Shown here: one piece after another, positions 57,875 to 64,000 of the stretch
Position numbering within the stretch: the first letter of the stretch is position 1
How the letters are laid out: the number at the start of each line of letters is the position of its first letter
Origin: Stappia taiwanensis
GTDB lineage: Bacteria; Pseudomonadota; Alphaproteobacteria; Rhizobiales; Stappiaceae
Direction of reading: 5' to 3'
NCBI RefSeq assembly: GCF_014635285.1
Contig: NZ_BMCR01000004.1
Coordinates: 186,001-250,000 of the forward strand
Length of the DNA stretch: 64,000 nucleotides
The notes under the pieces: generated by a model
Database searches by the model: none
The model's input: the letters and a program-made list of their open reading frames with translations, nothing else
Told to the model about the DNA's origin: nothing
Translations under genes and position numbers: made by a program

Positions 57875-58261
57875 TTACAGGATCTGACCAAGGCCCGGGA
57901 TCGCGTCGACCACCTCGTCGACGAGCTCCGGCCCAGCCTTTTCGCGGGCGAAGGACACGAGTTCGCGGGTCACGCCCTGCACCTGCCCCATATCAAGGCC
58001 CGCGTTGGTCAGCTTGTTGAGCGCGGCCATCGCCCCCATGCCGCCGCCCATCATGCCGCCGAGACTGCCGAGCAGACCGCCGCCGCCCGAGCCGGCCTCA
58101 TCGAGCAGGGTCTCCGCGCCAGGCAGAGCCGCCATCAAACGGGCCACCTGCTCCTTGGGACCGTCGGAATTGAGGAAATTGAGGATAATCTTCACCGCTT
58201 GCCCGGCGGCGTCCTCGCTCACGCCAACGGCGCTGGCGATGCGGCTGATCAGTTCGTCCAT
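57875..58261 (-). CDS. DUF2267-like small protein
   Basis: A 128-residue protein. The first 45 residues (MDELISRIASAVGVSEDAAG, then KIILNFLNSDGPKEQV) are helical and DUF2267-like. A glycine/methionine-rich middle follows (GSGGGGLLGSLGGMMGGGMG), then a helical C-terminus (VTRELVSFAREKAGPELVDE). Proteins of this layout are common in Hyphomicrobiales but have no known function. There is no signal peptide; the Gly/Met-rich stretch may be a flexible or membrane-associating hinge. Confidence 0.83.
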   Translation of the reverse strand: MDELISRIASAVGVSEDAAGQAVKIILNFLNSDGPKEQVARLMAALPGAETLLDEAGSGGGGLLGSLGGMMGGGMGAMAALNKLTNAGLDMGQVQGVTRELVSFAREKAGPELVDEVVDAIPGLGQIL

Positions 58262-58422
58262 GCGCCTTCTCCAGAATCACGGGTCAACCCGAGAGGTATC
58301 TGACAACAGACTGAGGCGGATCACAACGGCTGTACAGCGTCCCTGCCGCAAGGTACATCACGGGTTGCCCCCTATCCGAGCGGGACTGCTGCTGCGGCCC
58401 CGGCAAAAGCGGAGATCATGAC

Positions 58423-59985
58423 GTGAACGCAGACGACAGACTTTTCCTCGGCGGCTCGGTGAAGCCGGAATACCTGTCGTTGCGCCTTGCCAACCGCCAC
58501 GGGCTGATCACCGGCGCCACGGGCACGGGCAAGACCGTCAGCCTGCAAATCCTTGCCGAGAGCTTTTCCAATGCCGGCGTGCCGGTGTTCTGCGCCGATG
58601 TGAAGGGCGATTTGTCCGGCATCGCCGCCGCCGGCGAACCCAGGGATTTCCTGGAAAAGCGCGCGGCCGACATCGGTTTCCTCGAAGACTATGTCTATGA
58701 GGACTTCCCGACCGTGTTCTGGGACCTTTTTGGCGAACAGGGCCATCCGATCCGCACCACCGTATCGGAAATGGGGCCGTTGCTGCTTTCCCGGCTGATG
58801 GATCTCAACCCCACCCAGGAAGGGGTTCTGAACGTCGCCTTCGAGCTGGCCGACGACGAGGGGTTGTTGCTGCTCGACCTCAAGGATCTTCAGGCCCTGC
58901 TCGCCCATGTGGCCGAGCGGTCCTCCGAACTGTCCAAGCTCTATGGCAACGTGTCGAAGGCCTCGGTCGGTGCGATCCAGCGCCAGCTTCTGGTGCTCGA
59001 CCGCCAGGGCGGAGAGGCCTTTTTCGGCGAGCCGGCACTCGATATCCGCGACATGATGCGGGTTTCGCGCGACGGGCGCGGCGTCGTCAGCGTGCTGGCC
59101 GCCGACAAGCTGATGGCCGCCCCCCGGCTTTATGCCACCTTCCTGTTGTGGCTGTTGTCGGAGCTGTTCGAGGAACTGCCCGAGGTGGGAGACCCGGAAA
59201 AGCCCCGGCTGGTGTTCTTCTTCGACGAGGCGCATCTGTTGTTCGATGAGGCACCGAAGGCGCTTCTCGACAAGATCGAGCAGGTGGTGCGGCTGATTCG
59301 CTCCAAGGGGGTGGGCGTCTATTTCGTCACCCAGAACCCGCTGGATGTGCCCGAATCCGTACTGGCCCAGCTCGGCAACCGGATCCAGCACGCGCTGCGC
59401 GCCTATACCCCGCGCGAGCAAAAGGCGGTGCGGGCCGCCGCCGAAACCTTCCGCCCCAACCCGGAGCTCGATACCGAGCAGGTGATCATGGAACTGGGCG
59501 TCGGCGAGGCGCTGGTCTCCACGCTTGAGGACAAGGGCATCCCGTCGGTGGTGCAACGCACCCTGATCCGCCCGCCCTCCTCCCGCCTTGGCCCGCTGAC
59601 CGCCAGCGAGCGCCGCGACCTGATCCGGTTCAGCCCCGTCGCCGGGATCTACGACGAGGCGCGCGACCGGGACTCCGCCTTCGAGGTCCTGCGCCGGCGT
59701 GCCGAGGAAGCCGCCCGGCTGGAAGAGCGCCAGCGCGACCGGGAGGCGCAGGAAACCAAGCGCCGGGGGGCACCGCGCCGCACAAGGTCGGGCTTTTCGG
59801 TACCGGATTTCGGTCGGGACGACACGCCCGCCCCGTCGCGTAGCCGTCGCCGCAGCCGCAGCCGCAGCCGCCGCTCCGACAGCGTTGCCGACGCGGCAGT
59901 CAAATCGGTGGTCCGCTCGCTCGGTTCCGCACTTGGCCGGGCGCTGGCGCGCGGTATTCTCGGCTCGATGAAACGGGGGTTCTAG
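58423..59985 (+). CDS. HerA-like (DUF853) ATPase with an Arg/Ser-rich tail
   Basis: A 520-residue P-loop ATPase of the HerA/FtsK-like DUF853 family (E. coli YjgR). Walker A is [14 protein letters not shown] near residue 31, Walker [16 protein letters not shown], and the arginine-finger region contains [14 protein letters not shown]. Such proteins are thought to be DNA- or protein-translocating motors, but the role of YjgR is unknown. The C-terminal part is unusual: a charged region and a Ser/Arg repeat ([14 protein letters not shown]), then a hydrophobic/glycine end. The start is a GTG at 58423, with GGAG upstream. Confidence 0.9.
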   Translation: MNADDRLFLGGSVKPEYLSLRLANRHGLITGATGTGKTVSLQILAESFSNAGVPVFCADVKGDLSGIAAAGEPRDFLEKRAADIGFLEDYVYEDFPTVFWDLFGEQGHPIRTTVSEMGPLLLSRLMDLNPTQEGVLNVAFELADDEGLLLLDLKDLQALLAHVAERSSELSKLYGNVSKASVGAIQRQLLVLDRQGGEAFFGEPALDIRDMMRVSRDGRGVVSVLAADKLMAAPRLYATFLLWLLSELFEELPEVGDPEKPRLVFFFDEAHLLFDEAPKALLDKIEQVVRLIRSKGVGVYFVTQNPLDVPESVLAQLGNRIQHALRAYTPREQKAVRAAAETFRPNPELDTEQVIMELGVGEALVSTLEDKGIPSVVQRTLIRPPSSRLGPLTASERRDLIRFSPVAGIYDEARDRDSAFEVLRRRAEEAARLEERQRDREAQETKRRGAPRRTRSGFSVPDFGRDDTPAPSRSRRRSRSRSRRSDSVADAAVKSVVRSLGSALGRALARGILGSMKRGF

Positions 59986-60021
59986 GCCAGACGCCCCCGA
60001 ACGCAGGCGCAGGAGACAGGC

Positions 60022-60990
60022 ATGTCCGCAGACTCTCACCCGCCGCGCAGCGACATGGAGATCGAGGCCAGGGCCCTTGCGGTCGGCAAATGGGCCAATC
60101 TCTTCATGGCGGTTGCCGGGATCGTCACCGCGCTGCTGTCACGCTCCGATGCGATGCTGGTGGACGGGCTCTACTCCGCCGTCAACTTCCTTTCCGCCAT
60201 CGTGGCCGCGCGCATTGGCCTGTCCATCGCCCGCCCTGCAAACCGGCGGCGCCCCTGGGGTTATGACTTCGACGAAGCGCTTTATGTCACCTTCCGCAGC
60301 ATGATCCTGATCGGCATCCTGCTCTTCGCCCTGTTCGTCAGCCTGTCGAAGATCGCCACCTACCTGACCGGTGGCGCCGTGCCGACGCTGGTGTTCGGGC
60401 CGATTGCCATCTACGCGGTCACCATCGTCCTGATCTGCGCCGGTCTCGCCTTCAGCTATCACCGCGCCTATGTCGCGACCGGACGGCGCAGCGCCATTCT
60501 CCAGACCGAAAGCAAGGCGGCGCTGATCGACGGGGCCATCAGCCTTGGCGCCGGCGGCGCGCTGCTGTCCCTGCCCTTCCTGCCCGGCACCGCACTCGAA
60601 CCGCTGATCCCGATTGGCGATGCGCTCATCGTCGTCATCCTGGTGGCGCTGATCATCTGGCAGCCGGTCAAGCTGTTCCTGCGCTCGCTGGCCGATCTTG
60701 CTGGCATCAGCGCCCCGCCGGCAACGGTCGCCGCTGTCGCCCGCCGCACACGCGCGGCGGCGCTGGAGACCGGCTTCCGCTATCTGCGCTGCGCCGTCCT
60801 GCGCGCCGGTCGCAGCCATTATGTGGCGGTCTATCTCGATCCGCAGCGCCCGGTCACGGCCGCCGAGATCGACGCCTTCCAGTCCCGGCTCCGCACCGCC
60901 CTTGACGAGGCCATCGGCTCCCTGCGGCTGGAGGTGGTCGTCACCGAACGGCGGGGGCCGGAGACCAAGGCCGCCAGTTTGCTGCCCTGA
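60022..60990 (+). CDS. Divergent cation diffusion facilitator-like transporter
   Basis: A 322-residue membrane protein with the six-helix layout of cation diffusion facilitators and a soluble C-terminal domain (from about residue 225). The second helix keeps one aspartate (MLVDGLYSAVNFL), but the second Asp of the usual metal site is replaced by Ser. In helix five the expected HxxxD is replaced by TESKAALIDGAIS. It belongs to the divergent YdfM-like group, whose substrate is unclear. GGAG precedes the ATG, 36 bases after the HerA-like gene, so cotranscription is likely. Confidence 0.82.
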   Translation: MSADSHPPRSDMEIEARALAVGKWANLFMAVAGIVTALLSRSDAMLVDGLYSAVNFLSAIVAARIGLSIARPANRRRPWGYDFDEALYVTFRSMILIGILLFALFVSLSKIATYLTGGAVPTLVFGPIAIYAVTIVLICAGLAFSYHRAYVATGRRSAILQTESKAALIDGAISLGAGGALLSLPFLPGTALEPLIPIGDALIVVILVALIIWQPVKLFLRSLADLAGISAPPATVAAVARRTRAAALETGFRYLRCAVLRAGRSHYVAVYLDPQRPVTAAEIDAFQSRLRTALDEAIGSLRLEVVVTERRGPETKAASLLP

Positions 60991-61325
60991 CGCTTCCCTC
61001 AAGTTCTGCCCACCGCCTTCCGTCGGGTCTTTGGCCAAAGAAGCGCCAAACTCCCCTTTCGCGAGAAAAGATAAAGCGTTTTCAACTCACTAATAATTCT
61101 TGAGTCATTGACTCCTGTTTTATCCCGGTCTATCGAGGCGCCCATGTTCTGACCACCTGGTCAGGCCCTGACCTCTTCGGACCGCCCCCAGCTCCTCCCG
61201 CCAGGCCCGCGGCCGTTTCCATCACATCCCAGAATTGGAAAGTCCCGTTCGCCGTCAGGTGGCGCGGAGTGGGCGCGCGCGTTCGCGCCCGACCGCCAGC
61301 CCTGCGGGCGCGGGAAAGCAACGCC
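60991..61325. promoter_or_regulatory. 335-nt intergenic region upstream of the beta-helix adhesin
   Basis: No gene is seen. A locally A/T-rich stretch (about 61065-61125) probably holds the adhesin promoter. It contains the palindrome at 61102-61114. A further 190 bases of GC-rich leader precede the adhesin ATG, longer than most leaders in this window. Confidence 0.5.
61102..61114. promoter_or_regulatory. 13-bp palindrome in the adhesin promoter region
   Basis: GAGTCA-T-TGACTC is a perfect inverted repeat with a one-base centre, inside the only A/T-rich patch upstream of the adhesin gene. It is a candidate regulator site. Confidence 0.45.
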
Positions 61326-63509
61326 ATGACCCAGACCCTTCGCCGCCGGCCGGCGCCGGCACTGACCACCACCGCCCTGTGCGGCTCCCTTGCCCTTGTG
61401 CCGCTCCTCGGAGCCCCTGCCCTTGCCGGGGACGCCGACACCCGAAAATGGGTGCCGCATATCGAGGTCGGCGGCAAGGCCGGCACCAAGCGGAGCATCG
61501 GCGAAACCTCCGTGTTCGTGCCGCTGTTCCAGAGCTTCGACCGGCTGATCTACACCGACATTCGCGGCACCTTCGGCAGCGAGGGCTCGCAGGAGGTGAA
61601 CGCAGGCCTTGGCGTGCGCCAGATCATCGACGGGCGCTGGATCGCCGGCGCCTACGGCTTCTTCGACTACCGCCGCACCGAGCACAACAGCCACTTCACC
61701 CAGTTCACGCTCGGCGGCGAACTGATGACCGAGGCGCTCACCTTGCGGGCGAACGCCTATCTTCCCTTCGGCAAGACCACCCAGTCCGTCGCGGCCTTCG
61801 ACACGGCCAGCGTGGGCGGCAGCGGCATCACGGTGCGCGAGGGGCAGGAACGGGCGATGACCGGCTTCGACGCCGAAGCCGGCGCCCTGCTCAAGGGGCT
61901 GAGCCTGCTGCCGGAAGGCAAGGACCAGCTCTGGCTGCACGCGGGCGGCTACGCCTTCTTCGACGACAAGGCGGACACCATCTGGGGACCGCGCCTGCGC
62001 GCCGAGTACCGCATCGACGACGTTCTGGTCGAAGGCACACGGCTCAGCCTCCACGCCGAGTACCAGTATGACGAACCGCGCGGCAACCAGGGTTTCTTCG
62101 GCGCCCGGCTGCGCCTGCCGCTGCAGCGCGTGCTTGGCGGAGACGAGGGGCCGCAGCTCAGCCCGCTGGAAAAGCGCATGACCGAGACGGTGGTGCGCGA
62201 CGTCGATATCGTCGCCCAGGGCGGCGCCTATGGCCGGGCGGTGACCGGCGTCGACGCGGCAACCGGCGCTGCGCTGAACGATCTCACGATCCTCGACGCG
62301 AGCAGCGCCACGCTGGAAAGCGACATCGCGACCGCCGGCTCCGCCCGCCAGATCTTCGTCCATGGCGCCAACGGTCCGGTAAACATCTCCGGCACCATCA
62401 ACTTGTCCGACAACCAGCGCGTGGCCGGCGCCTTCGACGTGCGCAACCCGCTGACCGGGCGCAGCGTGCGGGTGGGCGGCACCCATCTCAACGGCACCGA
62501 TGCGGGCGCCGATATCTTCCAGATGGCCAATGACACCTCCGTCACCGGCTTCACGCTGACGGGCGGGCGGACGGCGATCTCCGCGCAAGGCGCGGACGGG
62601 GTCACCGTGGCCGACCTGCGGCTGGCCGGTCAGGCGGTCGGCGGCATCAACGTGGAGAACGGCTCCGACCTGACGGTGAAGAACGTCGCCATGTCAAACA
62701 TCAGCTTCTCCGGCGCCGATGGCTTCAGCAACTTCGACCCGACAGCATTGGTCAAGGGTGTGGGCCTGCGTCTCGACCGCGTTGACGGCGCCAATATTTC
62801 CGGCGTTGCGATCGACCGGGTCGGCACTGGCTTCTTCGCCAATGTCTCGAAGAACCTCACCGTGCGCGACATGGCGATCACCGAGACCGCCAAGGAAGGC
62901 GCCGTTTTCCACTATGTGCACAACGCTGATCTGGAGCGGCTGAACATCGACCGGACCGGGGCGGACGGCTTCGCCTTCGTCGCCTCCGGCGACATCGCCT
63001 ACCGCAACTCGTCCCTGACCAATCTCGGCGCGGTGACCAATCTTGGCAAGCGCAGCGGCATCAACATCAGCGGCTTCAGCGGCGACGGTTCGATCATCGT
63101 CGGCGCGGAATCGAACAAGGGTTACCACTTCGAGGGCCTGACGATCGCCAACGCCAGCAACAGCGGGATGATGATCCAGGAGATCCGAGATTCCGAGTTC
63201 CGCAACATCGCAATCTCCAACGTGGATGTCATCGGCATCCAGCTGATGCAGATGATGCACGCCTCTGACAATCTGACCTTCGCGGATGTCACCATCGACC
63301 GTGCCGCCAAGGCCGGCTTCTGGATGATGGGCACTTTCTCCGGAATGAACGGCAATGTGAGCGTGACCAACTCGGCTGCGGATTGCGGCCGCTCCCTCTA
63401 CATGGCCAGCGCGCTCAATCAGGCGGCGGGCGACGCCTTCTCGGTGAACGGCACGGAGATCACCAATGCCAACCTCACGAGCACCTGCGCCCAGGTGAGC
63501 AACTTCTAG
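61326..63509 (+). CDS. Inverse-autotransporter-like outer-membrane protein with beta-helix passenger
   Basis: A 727-residue protein. A signal peptide (LCGSLALVPLLGAPALAG) is followed by a region of about 250 residues that looks like the intimin/invasin-type beta-barrel: GVRQIIDGRWIAGAYGFFDY, FTQFTLGGELMTEALTLRAN, and AYLPFGKTTQS. From about residue 320 to the end there are repeating segments rich in NI, NV, DL and GV steps (ADLRLAGQAVGGINVENGSD, MAITETAKEGAVFHYVHNAD) typical of a right-handed parallel beta-helix. N-terminal barrel plus C-terminal passenger is the inverse autotransporter order, suggesting a surface adhesin or glycan-binding or cleaving protein. The ATG at 61326 starts the signal peptide. 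Confidence 0.75.
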   Translation: MTQTLRRRPAPALTTTALCGSLALVPLLGAPALAGDADTRKWVPHIEVGGKAGTKRSIGETSVFVPLFQSFDRLIYTDIRGTFGSEGSQEVNAGLGVRQIIDGRWIAGAYGFFDYRRTEHNSHFTQFTLGGELMTEALTLRANAYLPFGKTTQSVAAFDTASVGGSGITVREGQERAMTGFDAEAGALLKGLSLLPEGKDQLWLHAGGYAFFDDKADTIWGPRLRAEYRIDDVLVEGTRLSLHAEYQYDEPRGNQGFFGARLRLPLQRVLGGDEGPQLSPLEKRMTETVVRDVDIVAQGGAYGRAVTGVDAATGAALNDLTILDASSATLESDIATAGSARQIFVHGANGPVNISGTINLSDNQRVAGAFDVRNPLTGRSVRVGGTHLNGTDAGADIFQMANDTSVTGFTLTGGRTAISAQGADGVTVADLRLAGQAVGGINVENGSDLTVKNVAMSNISFSGADGFSNFDPTALVKGVGLRLDRVDGANISGVAIDRVGTGFFANVSKNLTVRDMAITETAKEGAVFHYVHNADLERLNIDRTGADGFAFVASGDIAYRNSSLTNLGAVTNLGKRSGINISGFSGDGSIIVGAESNKGYHFEGLTIANASNSGMMIQEIRDSEFRNIAISNVDVIGIQLMQMMHASDNLTFADVTIDRAAKAGFWMMGTFSGMNGNVSVTNSAADCGRSLYMASALNQAAGDAFSVNGTEITNANLTSTCAQVSNF

Positions 63510-63540
63510 GGACGACGCCACCTCTCCCGGACAGCAAATG

Positions 63541-63579
63541 CGCGGGGCCGTTTTCCGATCTGCGGAAAACGGCCCCGCG
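63541..63579. terminator. 16-bp perfect hairpin between the adhesin and M20 genes
   Basis: CGCGGGGCCGTTTTCC (63541-63556) pairs exactly with GGAAAACGGCCCCGCG (63564-63579) around a 7-base loop. It begins 32 bases after the adhesin stop. It is likely a terminator, though it is followed by TGCGTCTTG and not by a T-run. Confidence 0.75.
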
Positions 63580-63659
63580 TGCGTCTTGCCACGCCCGGTG
63601 ATCTGTGGCCATGTACGGCCTCAAATCCTGCCTTCATCACATTGTTTCTGGAGCATCTC

Positions 63660-64000
63660 ATGTCGCAGCTTGACCGGGTCCTCGCGCGGATCGACAGCGA
63701 TCTCGACACCTCGCTGAACCGTCTGTTCGACCTTCTGCGCATCAAGAGCATCTCGACCGATCCGGCCTACAAGGACGACTGCCGGCAGGCAGCCGAGTGG
63801 CTCGCCCGCGAACTCACCGAGATCGGCATTCCCGCCACCGTGCGCGACACCACCGGCCACCCGATGGTCGTCGGTCACCGCAAGGGCAAGGGAAAGCCCG
63901 GACCGCACGTGCTGTTCTACGGCCATTACGATGTCCAGCCGATCGATCCGATCGAATTGTGGGAGCAAGACCCCTTCGCCCCGCGCATCGTTACCCGCGA
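63660..64000 (+). CDS. M20-family dipeptidase, N-terminal part
   Basis: The first 113 codons of a metallopeptidase; the gene continues beyond the right edge. The start MSQLDRVLARIDSDLDTSLN, LFDLLRIKSISTDPAYKDD and the metal-site segment VLFYGHYDVQPIDPIELWEQ match M20 dipeptidases of the PepV/CNDP-like group (GHYDVQP with the first zinc histidine and aspartate). GGAG lies nine bases before the ATG. The rest of the active site is not in the window. Confidence 0.92.
   Translation, partial: MSQLDRVLARIDSDLDTSLNRLFDLLRIKSISTDPAYKDDCRQAAEWLARELTEIGIPATVRDTTGHPMVVGHRKGKGKPGPHVLFYGHYDVQPIDPIELWEQDPFAPRIVTR

Overview
The window reads as a chromosomal segment of a GC-rich alphaproteobacterium, most likely of the Hyphomicrobiales (Rhizobiales). 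The rhizobial-style fused anthranilate synthase trpE(G) with a Trp-rich leader peptide, the fused CysN-CysC enzyme, the Mrp antiporter and the DUF2267/DUF4332 and HerA-like genes all fit. A marine Stappiaceae-type organism is my guess, but genus cannot be fixed by eye. Nearly all DNA is coding. I saw no tRNA, rRNA, CRISPR array or intact insertion sequence.

Layout. 1-2476: end of an Mrp Na+/H+ antiporter operon (mrpA and the start of mrpB). 2710-3138: msrB. 3192-17905: a surface-polysaccharide locus. It holds two GT4 glycosyltransferases, a sulfotransferase, two FkbM methyltransferases, a DUF2793/tail-fibre-like protein, a KpsT-KpsM-KpsE type exporter, and the sulfate-activation genes cysD, cysNC and cysQ. 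The logical product is an exported, sulfated and methylated glycan, with PAPS made and PAP recycled by neighbouring genes. 18150-21059: uvrB. 21380-24604: a PAAR-like secreted protein and a TRAP-TAXI transporter. 24812-29860: a dipeptide-type ABC transporter without a binding protein, a ROK kinase with a degenerate zinc motif, and a YceI protein. 29897-31919: a ChrR-type cupin and serA.

32023-41920 is a catabolic island: a complete dipeptide-type ABC importer with its binding protein, an N-formylglutamate amidohydrolase-like enzyme, a LysR regulator, an ArgE-like deacetylase and an AstE/aspartoacylase-like enzyme. It looks built to import and de-acylate N-acylated amino acids or small peptides. 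42013-44389 is trpL-trpE(G) with a readable attenuator. Directly beside it, 44459-52562 encodes aerobic 2-aminobenzoate (anthranilate) degradation through CoA thioesters: RidA, CoA ligase, acyl-CoA dehydrogenase, enoyl-CoA hydratase, MarR, SDR and, divergently, the fused monooxygenase/reductase. A perfect 18-bp palindrome in the divergent promoter is a likely MarR operator. Anthranilate synthesis and breakdown therefore lie back to back.

52707-64000 carries an oligopeptidase B-like enzyme, a DUF2892 membrane protein with a Crp/Fnr regulator, a small lipoprotein, sodB, DUF4332 and DUF2267 proteins, a HerA-like ATPase, a divergent CDF transporter, an inverse-autotransporter-like beta-helix adhesin, and the start of an M20 dipeptidase. 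Several convergent or terminal gene ends are marked by strong perfect hairpins.

The points most worth following are the sulfated-glycan locus with a module shared by three of its proteins (including a 50-nt near-identical DNA repeat), the compact and possibly leaderless trpL attenuator, the anthranilate make-and-break neighbourhood with its palindromic operator, and the beta-helix inverse autotransporter.
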